From Halomonas sp. LBP4 (GTDB lineage Bacteria > Pseudomonadota > Gammaproteobacteria > Pseudomonadales > Halomonadaceae), in NCBI RefSeq assembly GCF_003202205.1, contig NZ_PDOG01000003.1, positions 356,470-420,469 on the forward strand: DNA of 64,000 bases. The letters run 5' to 3'. The notes beneath the pieces are model-generated. The model was not told the origin of the DNA. It saw only the letters and a program-made list of their open reading frames with translations, and ran no database searches. Within the stretch, counting starts at the first letter, position 1; every line of letters begins with the position of its first letter. This document shows, piece after piece, positions 1-8,702 of this stretch. The translations under genes and the position numbers were made by a program.

Positions 1-273
1 GGTCTGGTTGCCCTGGGTATGCTCGAGCACGGAGGCCAGCAGCGGCGATTCGACCTCGGCCATGACCATGGCGTAGAGCCCGGTAACATCACCGCCGTCC
101 AGATGATCGAAGTAGCGTCGCATGGCGGCGTCCACGGCTTCGCGCAACGGCTGCTGCGACGCCGGCTCGGTCGGGGAGGCGTCCCCGGCGGCCCTGCCGG
201 CGAGATCACGGGAGGGTCGGGCGTCATCTGGCCCCGACAGCTCGGGATTCTGGGGAAAGGCTTGGCTGGTCAT
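1..273 (-). CDS. fis: DNA-binding protein Fis (partial, C-terminus off window)
   Basis: Nucleoid-associated protein and growth-phase transcription regulator; it bends DNA as a dimer. The visible 91 residues contain the family core (PLREAVDAAMRRYFDHLDG, then LYAMVMAEVESPLL and EHTQGNQT). The last of these leads into the helix-turn-helix, which lies beyond position 1. About 40 residues of low-complexity acidic/Pro sequence precede the core, so the protein is longer at the N-terminus than the 98-residue E. coli Fis. The ATG at 273 overlaps the dusB stop (ATGA), the usual dusB-fis arrangement, so the pair is translationally coupled. Identity is clear; only the N-terminal start is uncertain. Confidence 0.9.
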   Translation of the reverse strand, partial: MTSQAFPQNPELSGPDDARPSRDLAGRAAGDASPTEPASQQPLREAVDAAMRRYFDHLDGGDVTGLYAMVMAEVESPLLASVLEHTQGNQT

Positions 274-1331
274 GCGGCACAGATTCCATCCGATGCCACG
301 GCCCGGGCCAGGCGGCCCGGGGCCGCGGCAGGGTCGTGACGAAACAGTTCGTCAATGAAGCGGCACTGGGCTGTCGGGCACTCCAGGCCATTGAAGGTGG
401 CCCGCAGGGCACGTCGGTCCGCCTCGTCGAGACGGCCATCACCGGCCAGGTACCAGCCGACATGCTTGCGTGCGATGCGCACACCCAGGTGCTCACCATA
501 GAAATCATGCAGGGCCGCGAGATGGGCGCGCAGGACACTGGCGCGCTCCTCGTCGGCCGGGGGAGCGAGATGCTCTCCCTGGCGCAGGTAGTGGTCGATC
601 TCGCGGAAGACCCAGGGATTGCCCTGGGCGCCGCGGCCGATCATGACTGCATCCGCACCAGTATAGTCGAGGACGCGGGCGGCCTTCTCGGCGGAATCGA
701 TATCACCGTTGGCGAAGACCGGAATCTTCACCGCGGCCTTGATCCCGGCGATGGTGTCGTACTCGGCCTCGCCCGAGTAGCGCTGCTGGCGGTGGCGGCC
801 GTGCACCGCCAGGGCCTGGATGCCGGCGGCCTCGGCGAGCCGGGCCACACGCACACCGTTGTTGCTCTCGGCGCACCAGCCGGTGCGAATCTTCAACGTC
901 ACCGGCACCTCCACCGCGGCCACCACCGCCTCGAGAATCTCGGCCACCAGCGCCTCGTCGCGCAGCAGCGCCGAGCCGGCGGCCTTGTTGCACACCTTCT
1001 TCGCCGGGCAGCCCATGTTGATGTCGATGATCTCGGCGCCCTGTTCGGCATTGAGCCGTGCTGCCTCGGCGAGCATGGCGGCGTCCCCGCCGGCGATCTG
1101 CACCGCCCGGGGGCCGGGCTCGCCGCGGTGGTCCAGGCGCAGCCGCGACTTGCGGGTGTGCCACAGGCCCGGGTCCGAGGTGACCATCTCGCCCACCACC
1201 AGGCCCGCCCCCAGCTGCCGGCAGAGCTGCCGGAAGGGGCGGTCGGTGACCCCGGCCATGGGCGCCAGGATCACCCTGTTGGGCAACTCGAAGCGGCCGA
1301 TCCGGGGCAGTGAGGAACGGGTCTCGGGCAT
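270..1331 (-). CDS. dusB: tRNA-dihydrouridine synthase B
   Basis: FMN-dependent reductase that makes dihydrouridine in the tRNA D-loop, in the cytosol. The 353-residue product is slightly longer than typical DusB. The N-terminal TIM-barrel start (RVILAPMAGVTDRPFR, about residues 19-34) and the catalytic loop NMGCPAKKV with Cys108 are intact. Further FMN/phosphate-binding segments are GADAVMIGRGAQGNPWVF and the preceding FANGDI. It lies between prmA (92-bp gap) and fis (4-bp overlap), as in other gammaproteobacteria, and is probably co-transcribed with both. The C-terminal tail beyond the helical domain (LARAVASDGICAA) is short. Confidence 0.95.
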   Translation of the reverse strand: MPETRSSLPRIGRFELPNRVILAPMAGVTDRPFRQLCRQLGAGLVVGEMVTSDPGLWHTRKSRLRLDHRGEPGPRAVQIAGGDAAMLAEAARLNAEQGAEIIDINMGCPAKKVCNKAAGSALLRDEALVAEILEAVVAAVEVPVTLKIRTGWCAESNNGVRVARLAEAAGIQALAVHGRHRQQRYSGEAEYDTIAGIKAAVKIPVFANGDIDSAEKAARVLDYTGADAVMIGRGAQGNPWVFREIDHYLRQGEHLAPPADEERASVLRAHLAALHDFYGEHLGVRIARKHVGWYLAGDGRLDEADRRALRATFNGLECPTAQCRFIDELFRHDPAAAPGRLARAVASDGICAA

Positions 1332-1423
1332 GATGGCGTCTGCTGGCTCGAAGGGGGCATATCATACGCCCCCGGTCGTTGATGGTGAAGGCGATCTTTG
1401 GTCGGGCGAGCAACGTCCGCTGT

Positions 1424-2335
1424 TCACGTCGCCCGGTACCCGCTCAGCCGCACCCAGCCCTCGCGCACGACCGGCTCGTCCATCAGCAGGCCCTCCGCCC
1501 GATAGGCCTCGAGGACCTCCTCGGCCTGGGGCTCGAGGATGCCGGAGAGCGCCAGCCGGCCCCCGGGAGCGACATGGCCGGCGATGGTCGCTGCCAGCTC
1601 GACCAGCGGGCCGGCGAGGATATTGGCGAGCACGACCGGATAGCCGCCGGCGTCGAGCTGTTCCGGGTAGCAGAGCCGGAAGTCGGCCTCGGCGATGGCA
1701 TTGCGCTCGGCATTGTCGCGACTGGCCTGCAGCGCCTGGGGATCGATATCGGTGCCCACCGCGCTTGCGGCACCCAGCTTCAGGGCGGCGATGGCCAGGA
1801 TGCCGGAGCCGCAGCCGACGTCGAGCACCTCGCGACCCGCGAGTTCGCCGGCCACCGCCAGGCCATCGAGCCACTCCAGGCAGAGCGCCGTGGTGGGGTG
1901 GGTGCCGGTGCCGAAGGCGAGCCCCGGGTCGAGATGCAGGTTCACCGCGCCGGGCTCGGGGGGCTCGTGCCAGCTCGGCACGATCCATAGCCGCTGGCCC
2001 ATGCGCAGGGGCGCGAAGTCGTCCATCCACTCGCGTTCCCAGTCGCGGTCGGCAAGGAGTTCGACATCGACCTCGGGGAACGGCTCGCCGGGCATCGTCT
2101 CGGCCCAGGTGGCGGCCAGGCGCTCGAGCATCGCCTCGATGCCCTCCAGGTCGTCATGGAGCCCGGTGAGCACCGTCTCGTGCCACAGCGGGGTGGTGCC
2201 TCGCTCGGGCTCGAACACCGGGTCGTCGTGGGCGTCCTGCAGGGTGATGGCGGTGGCGCCCTCGGCGAGCAGCAGTTCTTCCAGGGTCTCGGCCTGCTCG
2301 GAGGCGATACGGGCCTTCAGTTGCAGCCAGGGCAT
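1424..2335 (-). CDS. prmA: ribosomal protein L11 methyltransferase
   Basis: S-adenosylmethionine-dependent methylase that trimethylates lysines and the N-terminus of ribosomal protein L11. The start is taken at MPWLQLKA (2335), the usual PrmA N-terminus. An ATG four codons upstream (2347) is also open, but no better ribosome-binding site favours it. An N-terminal substrate-binding domain of about 110 residues is followed by a Rossmann methylase domain. The SAM motif is [20 protein letters not shown] and the NIL motif is [14 protein letters not shown]. The gene sits between accC and dusB in the minus-strand operon, a conserved neighbourhood. Confidence 0.93.
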   Translation of the reverse strand: MPWLQLKARIASEQAETLEELLLAEGATAITLQDAHDDPVFEPERGTTPLWHETVLTGLHDDLEGIEAMLERLAATWAETMPGEPFPEVDVELLADRDWEREWMDDFAPLRMGQRLWIVPSWHEPPEPGAVNLHLDPGLAFGTGTHPTTALCLEWLDGLAVAGELAGREVLDVGCGSGILAIAALKLGAASAVGTDIDPQALQASRDNAERNAIAEADFRLCYPEQLDAGGYPVVLANILAGPLVELAATIAGHVAPGGRLALSGILEPQAEEVLEAYRAEGLLMDEPVVREGWVRLSGYRAT

Positions 2336-2439
2336 GGCGGGCTCCATGAGGCGTCAGGGGGGCGATCGGCTCGCCGGGGTGACAGACATCGGATAACGAA
2401 AGCGGGGTGGCGTCGGCCACCCCGCGAAGCGCTGGGCGG

Positions 2440-3783
2440 TTACTGCGCGAGCTTCTTCTCCAGGTAGTGGATATTCACCCCTCCCTGCTGGAAGTAGCCG
2501 TCGCGCACCAGGTCCTTGTGCAGGTCGGTGTTGGTCTTGATGCCTTCCACCAGCAGCTCGTCCAGGGCGTTGCGCATGCGGATCAGCGCCGTCTCGCGGT
2601 CGGCGCTCCAGGTGATCAGCTTGCCGATCAGCGAGTCGTAGTGGGGCGGCACCGTGTAGCCGGTATAGACGTGGGAGTCCATGCGCACGCCCAGCCCACC
2701 CGGCGGATGGTAGAGGGTCACCTTGCCGGGGGAGGGCATGAAGGTGCGGGAGTCCTCGGCGTTGATGCGGCACTCGAAGGAGTGGCCGTTGAGCTGCACC
2801 TCCTCCTGGCCAACCGACAGCGGCAGCCCCGAGGCGATGCGCAGCTGCTCGCGGACGATATCCACGCCGGTGACCATTTCGGTGACCGGATGCTCCACCT
2901 GGACCCGGGTGTTCATCTCGATGAAGAAGAACTGGCCGTCCTCGTAAAGGAACTCGAAGGTGCCGGCGCCTCGGTAGTCGATGGTGAGGCAGGCCTGCCG
3001 GCACGCCTCGAGCACCTCGGCGCGGGCATCGGGGTCGATGCCCGGGGCCGGGGCCTCCTCGATCACCTTCTGGTGACGGCGCTGCAGCGAACAGTCGCGA
3101 TCATAGAGGTGGATGGCGTTGCCCTGGCCGTCGGCCAGCACCTGGACCTCGACATGGCGCGGGTTCTCGAGGAACTTCTCCATGTAGACGGTGCCATCGC
3201 CGAAGGCCGAGTGGGCCTCGGTGCGGGTGACGGTGACCGCGGAGAGCAGGTGGGCCTCGGTGTGCACCACGCGCATGCCGCGCCCGCCGCCACCGGCGGC
3301 GGCCTTGATGATCACCGGGTAGCCGATGCGCCGGGCGACGGCGATGATCTCGCCCTCGTCGTCCTCCGGCAGCGGGCCGTCGGAGCCGGGTACCGTGGGG
3401 ACGCCGGCCTTCTTCATCGACTCGATGGCGCTGACCTTGTCGCCCATCAGGCGGATGGTCTCGGCCCGCGGGCCGATGAAGACGAAGCCGGAGCGCTCGA
3501 CCTGCTCGGCGAAGTTGGCGTTCTCGGAGAGGAAGCCGTAGCCGGGATGGATGGCACTGGAATCGGTGACTTCGGCGGCGCTGATCAGCGCCGGGATGTT
3601 CAGGTAGGACTGGGCCGAGGGCGCCGGCCCGATGCACACGGCCTCGTCGGCCAGGCGCACGTGCATCAACTCGCGGTCGGCCTTGGAGTGGACCGCAACG
3701 GTCTTGATGCCCAGCTCCTTGCAGGCACGCAGGATGCGCAGGGCGATCTCGCCACGATTGGCGATGAGAACCTTGTCCAGCAT
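2440..3783 (-). CDS. accC: acetyl-CoA carboxylase, biotin carboxylase subunit
   Basis: ATP-grasp enzyme that carboxylates the biotin of AccB in the first committed step of fatty acid synthesis. The start is set at [17 protein letters not shown] (3783); the longer open frame upstream to 3939 is not conserved in character. The product is 447 residues, matching E. coli AccC (449). Visible motifs are the glycine-rich ATP loop [14 protein letters not shown], the catalytic segment [14 protein letters not shown] with its Glu and Arg, and the ENANFAE region. It follows accB by 29 bp, so the pair is an operon, continuing to prmA after 92 bp. Confidence 0.97.
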   Translation of the reverse strand: MLDKVLIANRGEIALRILRACKELGIKTVAVHSKADRELMHVRLADEAVCIGPAPSAQSYLNIPALISAAEVTDSSAIHPGYGFLSENANFAEQVERSGFVFIGPRAETIRLMGDKVSAIESMKKAGVPTVPGSDGPLPEDDEGEIIAVARRIGYPVIIKAAAGGGGRGMRVVHTEAHLLSAVTVTRTEAHSAFGDGTVYMEKFLENPRHVEVQVLADGQGNAIHLYDRDCSLQRRHQKVIEEAPAPGIDPDARAEVLEACRQACLTIDYRGAGTFEFLYEDGQFFFIEMNTRVQVEHPVTEMVTGVDIVREQLRIASGLPLSVGQEEVQLNGHSFECRINAEDSRTFMPSPGKVTLYHPPGGLGVRMDSHVYTGYTVPPHYDSLIGKLITWSADRETALIRMRNALDELLVEGIKTNTDLHKDLVRDGYFQQGGVNIHYLEKKLAQ

Positions 3784-3812
3784 GATGGGGTCCGCCAGTG
3801 TGTGTGGGAAGA

Positions 3813-4274
3813 TCAGGAGATGACGAGCATCGGCTGGTCGAACTCGACCGGCTCGCCGTCCTCGACCAGGAACGCCTCGATCACGCCATCGCGATCGGCC
3901 TCGATCTGGTTCATCATCTTCATGGCCTCGATGATGCACACGGTGTCACCCTTCTTGACGCTGGAGCCCACCTCGACGAAGGGCTTGGCGCCCGGTGCCG
4001 GCGAGCGGTAGAAGGTGCCGACCATGGGCGAGGTCACGGCGTGGCCCTGGTAGGCGGGCGCCGCTTCGCCGGCGGGCTCGGCGGGCGCCGCCACGGCCGG
4101 GGGGGCGGCCGCCGGTGCCGGGGGCGCATAGCCCTGGGGCATGGGCTGCTGCCAGTTCGTGCCGTTGGGGTGTCGGCTGATGCGGACCGATTCCTCGCCT
4201 TCCTGGATCTCGATTTCGCTGATGTTGGACTCTTCGAGCAGTTCGATCAGCTTCTTGACCTTGCGGATATCCAT
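3813..4274 (-). CDS. accB: acetyl-CoA carboxylase, biotin carboxyl carrier protein
   Basis: Carries the biotin that shuttles carboxyl groups between AccC and the AccAD transferase. The 153 residues divide into an N-terminal helical/AccC-contact segment (about 1-35), an Ala/Pro-rich flexible linker (about 41-80) and the C-terminal biotinyl domain. The biotinylation motif EAMKMMN places the modified lysine at Lys119. The protruding thumb characteristic of AccB is indicated by [14 protein letters not shown]. It is the first gene of the accB-accC unit. In E. coli AccB represses its own operon, but nothing in the sequence here shows that directly. Confidence 0.97.
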   Translation of the reverse strand: MDIRKVKKLIELLEESNISEIEIQEGEESVRISRHPNGTNWQQPMPQGYAPPAPAAAPPAVAAPAEPAGEAAPAYQGHAVTSPMVGTFYRSPAPGAKPFVEVGSSVKKGDTVCIIEAMKMMNQIEADRDGVIEAFLVEDGEPVEFDQPMLVIS

Positions 4275-4522
4275 GACTCTGTCTCGATCGATTGGTATCG
4301 GTGGGTGGCGGCAGCCCCGGCGACGCTGTCAACCCGGGCCAACTTGCAATAGATCGCGGCAAGATGGCGACTCTTCCCGCCTCTATCGGCCGTGATAAGG
4401 CATTGACGCCGGAGTGTGCCGAAAATCGGCGTGGATGTCCAGCGAGCAGGAGAACAGCGTTCGATCACGAGATTCGAGCACCTGTTCGGCGAGCTTCGCG
4501 GCCCCCGCCCGGCCGCGCAGGC
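4275..4522. other. intergenic region between accB and dsbD
   Basis: This 248-bp gap lies between two minus-strand genes and should contain the accBC promoter and leader. A TTGACA hexamer on the minus strand (plus-strand TGTCAA, 4327-4332) is present, but no convincing -10 box lies 16-18 bp from it. No aroQ gene, the common upstream neighbour of accB, is present. No RNA gene was recognised. Confidence 0.5.
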
Positions 4523-6367
4523 TCAGCCCCGGCGGGCCTCCAGCCGCTCCAGCACCCCGTCCAGGTGGCTGGCCAGGGCGGCGGCGCGCACCTCGCCCTG
4601 GATGCGCGCCGCGCGGATCTCCTCGGCGTCGTCGAAGAACAGCAGGCTCGGCGGGCCGAACAACCCGAAGCTGTCGAGCAGCTCGCGGGAGGTGTCGTCG
4701 GTCTCGGTGACGTCGACATTGATGCGGGCGAAGGAGGAGAGCGGCGCGGCGACCCGGGGGTCGAGGTAAACCCGGCGCTCCAGCTGCTTGCAGGAGATGC
4801 ACCAGTCGGCGGTGAAGTGGACGAAGGCCGGGCGGCCCTCGTCGCTGGCAGCCCGCAGGGCCGCTTCCAGGGTGTCGAGGCTATGCACGGTGGTGACCTC
4901 GACCGCCTGCCCGGTGGGGGACATCGTGGTGGTGGGGGCCAGGGGGCGAAGCGGGTCGTGGGCGCCGCGGGCGGCGCCGAGCACCAGGGCGACGCCCCAG
5001 GCCAGCAGCAGGATGCCGGCGGCCTGGCGCACCCGGGGCCAGCCCTGGGCCTGGTTGACGGTCAGCGCCCCCAGCGTGACGGCACTGCCGATGGCCAGGG
5101 CGGCCCACAGCAGCAGGGCCATGGCGGGTGGCAGCAGGCGCTCGACCAGCCAGATCGCCACACCCAGCAGCAGGATGCCGAAGGCGACCTTGACCCCGTT
5201 CATCCAGGCGCCGGTGCGCGGCAGCAGGGTGGTGCCGAAGGTGCCGACCAGCAGCAGCGGCACGCCCATGCCGAGCCCCAGGGCGAGCAGGGCGGCGCCA
5301 CCCAGCAGGGCGTCGCCGGTGGTGGAGATGAACACCAGGGCCCCGGCCAGGGGCGCCGAGACACAGGGCGAGACCACCAGTACCGAGAGCGCACCGGCCA
5401 GCGCCAGGCCGCCGGGGCCGCTGCGCTGGGCGCGAGCCTGCCAGGCGTCGAGTCGTCCGGCCAGCCCGGGGGCCAGGCGCAGGTTGAAGGCGCCGAACAT
5501 GGCCAGGGCGAAGAGCACGAACAGTACCGCGAAGCCGATCAGTACCGGCGCGGACTGCAGCCGCGCCTGGAGGTTGAGCCCGGCGCCGAACAGTCCCATC
5601 AACACGCCGACCGCCGCGTAGGTCAGGGCCATGCCGGCCACGTAGCTGGCCGAGAGGGCGAAGGCGCGCGGGCGGGTCGGATGCTGGCCGACGATGATCG
5701 ACGACAGGATCGGCACCATCGGCAGGACGCAGGGGGTGAAGGTGAGCCCCAGCCCGGCGAGGAAGAACAGGCCCAGGGCCAGCGGCAGGCTGGCATCGCT
5801 CATCAGGGCGCTGAAGCGGCCGTCCGGGCTCTGGGGGGCGGGGGGTGCCGTGGCGGGGGTGCCGGCATCGCTACCGCCACTGTCGCCATCCTCGGCCTGC
5901 CAGCTGGCGAAGGCCGCCGGCGCCGAGCTCTCGGGGGCCTGCAGGTCGACCCGTTCCGGGGGGTAGCAGAGGCCGGCATCGGCGCAGCCCTGGAAGGTCA
6001 GGGTGAGGTCCAGTGGCCCCCGGGCGCCATTCTCCAGCGGAACCTCGAGGACCACCCGGTCGTAGAAGACATGAACGTCGCCGAGGAACTCGTCGCTCTT
6101 GAACTCGCCCGGGGGCAGCCGGGGTTCGCCCAGTGCGAGTGTCTCGTCCCTGGCCTCGACGGCGAACCGGTGACGGTAGAGGTAGTAGCCGTCGGCATTC
6201 TCGACCCCCACGAAGAGGGTCTCGCCGTCATGCCAGGCACTGGGCTGGAAGGCCTCCAGCACCGGCAGGAAGTCACCGCTGGAGCCGCTCGAGGAGAACC
6301 ACTGGGCATGACCGACGAGCGGTAGCAGCGCAAGGGCGATCAGGCAGGCCAGGCGTCTGAAGATCAA
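4523..6367 (-). CDS. dsbD: thiol:disulfide interchange protein DsbD
   Basis: Inner-membrane reductase that passes electrons from cytosolic thioredoxin to periplasmic DsbC, DsbG and cytochrome-c maturation factors. The order is a signal peptide (FRRLACLIALALLPLVGHAQ), a periplasmic alpha domain with its Cys pair (CADAGLCYPP), an eight-helix membrane beta domain whose cysteines sit in TFTPCVLPMVP and VVSPCVSAPLAG, and a C-terminal thioredoxin-like gamma domain with WCISCK. All three cysteine pairs are intact. The TTG at 6367 is preferred because AAAAGGAAG lies just upstream; an in-frame ATG at 6415 would give a less normal signal peptide. It is transcribed toward accB. Confidence 0.92.
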   Translation of the reverse strand: MIFRRLACLIALALLPLVGHAQWFSSSGSSGDFLPVLEAFQPSAWHDGETLFVGVENADGYYLYRHRFAVEARDETLALGEPRLPPGEFKSDEFLGDVHVFYDRVVLEVPLENGARGPLDLTLTFQGCADAGLCYPPERVDLQAPESSAPAAFASWQAEDGDSGGSDAGTPATAPPAPQSPDGRFSALMSDASLPLALGLFFLAGLGLTFTPCVLPMVPILSSIIVGQHPTRPRAFALSASYVAGMALTYAAVGVLMGLFGAGLNLQARLQSAPVLIGFAVLFVLFALAMFGAFNLRLAPGLAGRLDAWQARAQRSGPGGLALAGALSVLVVSPCVSAPLAGALVFISTTGDALLGGAALLALGLGMGVPLLLVGTFGTTLLPRTGAWMNGVKVAFGILLLGVAIWLVERLLPPAMALLLWAALAIGSAVTLGALTVNQAQGWPRVRQAAGILLLAWGVALVLGAARGAHDPLRPLAPTTTMSPTGQAVEVTTVHSLDTLEAALRAASDEGRPAFVHFTADWCISCKQLERRVYLDPRVAAPLSSFARINVDVTETDDTSRELLDSFGLFGPPSLLFFDDAEEIRAARIQGEVRAAALASHLDGVLERLEARRG

Positions 6368-6557
6368 AACGGTCTTCCTTTTCCAGGTGATCGCGACTAG
6401 GACTCCGGCGGCCACTCGGGGTTCCGCACCAGGCGCCGCGAGAAGGATCAGCTGCTAGGATAACCCAGGGAGCCGGCACTGTGGATCAGATGATGCCGGT
6501 TTCGGCTGCGCCCCAATGTCGCGCCGCTGCCTTCGCCACCATCAGGGAATCAGGACC

Positions 6558-7841
6558 ATGGCTTTGACGGAAAAGGGCGCCGCCAGGCGCCGCAGGAAGG
6601 TCGAGGCGCTCGAGCGCCCGGATTACGGCTGGATATGGAAGCCGCTGCTGGCGCTGGTGGTGATCTACCTGCTGGTCACCGTAGCGCTGGGGATCTGGTG
6701 GAGCCGGCCGCCGGCCGCCTTCGATGTCGAGCAGGCCACCGCCGAGCGGCGCGGCGAGGCGGCCTCCAGCCCGGCGGCCCGCGGCGCCGTCACCACCACC
6801 AGCCTGATGACGGTGGTGAGTACCCTGCTCGACAAGCCCGGTGGCTACCTGCGCAATGACATCGCACCGCCGGGCCTGTGGCTCGACAACATGCCCCAGT
6901 GGGAACTGGGGGTGCTGAACCAGGCCCGTGACCTCTCCCGTGCGCTGCCGGCCATGGAGGAGGGCGACCATCCGGTGCTCGAGGAGGTCGTCGAGCGGCT
7001 GGACGGGAGCAGCCGCGACTGGCTCTATCCCTCCACCGAGCAGCGCCTCGAGCAGGCATTGGTGGCCCTGGACGAGTATCTGGTGGCGCTCGGCGAGTCG
7101 GGCGGTGCCGGCTTCGCCGCCGCCGCCGGCCTGGCGGCCTGGCTGGAGCAGGTCGCCTGGCGACTCGACGACCTGGGGCTGCGGCTCTCCGCCAGCGTCG
7201 GTAGCCGCGAGCAGTTGCGCAACCTGGACATCGCTACCGGCGATCTGCCCCCGCGTACCCCCTGGTACCGGGTCGACGACATCTTCTTCGAGGCGCGGGG
7301 AACCGGCTGGGCGCTTTCCCGTCTGCTCGAGGCGGTGCGGCGCGACCAGGCGGACGTGCTCGAGCGGGCCGGTGTGTCGGGTGAGTGGGAGATGCTCGTC
7401 GCCGAGCTCGAGCGGACCCAGCGCCGGCTGTGGAGCCCGGTGGTGCTCAACGGGTCGGGCTTCGGCATCTTCGCCAACCATTCGCTGGTGATGGCCAACC
7501 ATGTGATCCGCGCCCGGGACCTGGCGCGGGACCTGGTCGCGGCACTCGAGGCGCCGCCGGCCGGGCTGGCGGCCCCCGAGGCGCTCGAGGACGAGGGGCC
7601 CGTCGAGCCGCCGGTGGAAGCGGTGGAACGCAGCGAGGATGCCGGGGGCGAGAGCCCGCCGCCGGCCCTGGCGTCGCCCGAGGAGGCTCGGGAGGACGAG
7701 CGGACGGGAGAGCCGGCCCCGCTGTCGGAGCCGGACGAGGCGCCCGTTCCGGAAGCGGATCAGGACGAGTCGACGATCCCGGAGGCAGATCAGGACGAGG
7801 CGCCGGCTTCGCCGGCAGAGGGTGATCCCGACGAGGAGTGA
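6558..7841 (+). CDS. DUF2333 family membrane protein
   Basis: Member of an uncharacterised proteobacterial family (DUF2333). The start is the ATG at 6558 (MALTEKGAARRRRKVEALER), preceded by CAGGAC. A basic cytosolic N-terminus is followed by one membrane helix (PLLALVVIYLLVTVALGIWW, about residues 29-48) and a large helical domain containing the family segment SLMTVVSTLLDKPGGYLRND. That domain is probably periplasmic. The last approximately 80 residues are Glu/Pro/Ala-rich and include two near-identical PEADQDE units, so the tail is likely disordered. It is convergent with ppa, and the shared hairpin at 7850-7888 ends both transcripts. Function unknown. Confidence 0.85.
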   Translation: MALTEKGAARRRRKVEALERPDYGWIWKPLLALVVIYLLVTVALGIWWSRPPAAFDVEQATAERRGEAASSPAARGAVTTTSLMTVVSTLLDKPGGYLRNDIAPPGLWLDNMPQWELGVLNQARDLSRALPAMEEGDHPVLEEVVERLDGSSRDWLYPSTEQRLEQALVALDEYLVALGESGGAGFAAAAGLAAWLEQVAWRLDDLGLRLSASVGSREQLRNLDIATGDLPPRTPWYRVDDIFFEARGTGWALSRLLEAVRRDQADVLERAGVSGEWEMLVAELERTQRRLWSPVVLNGSGFGIFANHSLVMANHVIRARDLARDLVAALEAPPAGLAAPEALEDEGPVEPPVEAVERSEDAGGESPPPALASPEEAREDERTGEPAPLSEPDEAPVPEADQDESTIPEADQDEAPASPAEGDPDEE

Positions 7842-7849
7842 TCACCCGA

Positions 7850-7888
7850 CATGCAAAGGGGCCGCCCCTCGGGCGGCCCCTTTGCATG
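7850..7888. terminator. bidirectional hairpin terminator between DUF2333 gene and ppa
   Basis: Perfect 18-bp inverted repeat (7850-7867 and 7871-7888) with a 3-base CTC loop. An A-tract occurs on one side and a T-tract on the other within the stem (GCAAAGGGG / CCCCTTTGC). It lies between the stop codons of two convergent genes, so it can serve both strands. Confidence 0.85.
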
Positions 7889-7902
7889 TGCGCGCGGCGT
7901 GC

Positions 7903-8433
7903 TCAGGCCTTCTGGTACGCGGCCACGGACTTCTCGATCGCCTTGCGGGCGGCCTCGGCCCCTTCCCACGATTCCACCTTCACCCACTTGCCCTTCTCGA
8001 GATCCTTGTAGTTCTCGAAGAAGTGGGCGATCTGCTGGCGCAGCAGCTCGGGCAGGTCGGTGACCTCCTGGACGTCGTCGTAGAGAGTGGAGAGCTTGGG
8101 GTGCGGCACGCAGACCAGCTTGGCGTCCTCGCCGGCCTCGTCGGTCATGTTGAGGATGCCGACCGGACGGGCACGGATCACGGCTCCGGCCTGGACCGGA
8201 TAGGGCGTTACCACCAGGGCATCCAGGGGGTCGCCATCGTCGGCCAGGGTGTGCGGGATGAAGCCGTAGTTGGCCGGATAGAACATCGGGGTGGCCATGA
8301 AGCGGTCGACCAGCAGCGCTCCCATGTCCTTGTCGATCTCGTACTTGACCGGCGCGTGGTTGGCCGGGATCTCGATCGCCACATAGACGTCGTTGGGGAG
8401 TTCCTTGCCGGCGGGGATGTTGTCGAAGTTCAT
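7903..8433 (-). CDS. ppa: inorganic pyrophosphatase (family I)
   Basis: Cytosolic Mg2+-dependent hexameric enzyme that hydrolyses pyrophosphate from biosynthetic reactions. The 176 residues match family I length. The metal/PPi signature is complete ([11 protein letters not shown]), as are the conserved [15 protein letters not shown] and active-site DVQEVTDL segments. The start ATG (8433) has a strong AAGGAAG ribosome-binding site. A sigma70-like promoter lies about 50 bp upstream. A PPi-type phosphofructokinase in the same window (10784-12043) would compete for the same pyrophosphate. Confidence 0.96.
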   Translation of the reverse strand: MNFDNIPAGKELPNDVYVAIEIPANHAPVKYEIDKDMGALLVDRFMATPMFYPANYGFIPHTLADDGDPLDALVVTPYPVQAGAVIRARPVGILNMTDEAGEDAKLVCVPHPKLSTLYDDVQEVTDLPELLRQQIAHFFENYKDLEKGKWVKVESWEGAEAARKAIEKSVAAYQKA

Positions 8434-8483
8434 CGTCGCTTCCTTCGGTTGGCGAAAATCCGGATAGGCGAAAAATCCGGCGA

Positions 8484-8512
8484 ATTATACGGAGCCGGAG
8501 AGGGGATTACCA
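8484..8512 (-). promoter_or_regulatory. candidate sigma70 promoter of ppa
   Basis: On the minus strand, TGGTAA (8512-8507) and TATAAT (8489-8484) are separated by 17 bp. The perfect -10 box lies about 50 bp before the ppa start. Assigned from sequence only. Confidence 0.6.
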
Positions 8513-8702
8513 ATGCGACATAGGTGTCGTGACACGGGGCCGCAGGCCGAACCGTGGCGGTCTTGCGGGGTGGGAGGGCCGTCTTCGGCGGTGGTTGACA
8601 CCCCGGCGACACCGCCATGAGTGTATCATGGTGTCCCGATGAACCCCTGGCCCGTGACGACGTGCCGTTTCGACCCCGAGGTTCGACCCTGAGGAGAGCA
8701 AC

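Noticed and set aside
4292..6325. 677-codon plus-strand frame, Gln/Gly/Arg-rich
   Set aside because: Shadow of dsbD; the opposite strand has all three DsbD cysteine pairs.
6486..7502. 338-codon minus-strand frame opposite the DUF2333 gene
   Set aside because: No motif or ribosome-binding site; the plus-strand frame has a start, membrane helix and family match.
8595..8629. TTGACA and TATCAT upstream of the phosphatase-kinase gene as a promoter
   Set aside because: The spacer is 23 bp, too long for a sigma70 promoter, and no better -10 box lies 16-18 bp from the TTGACA.
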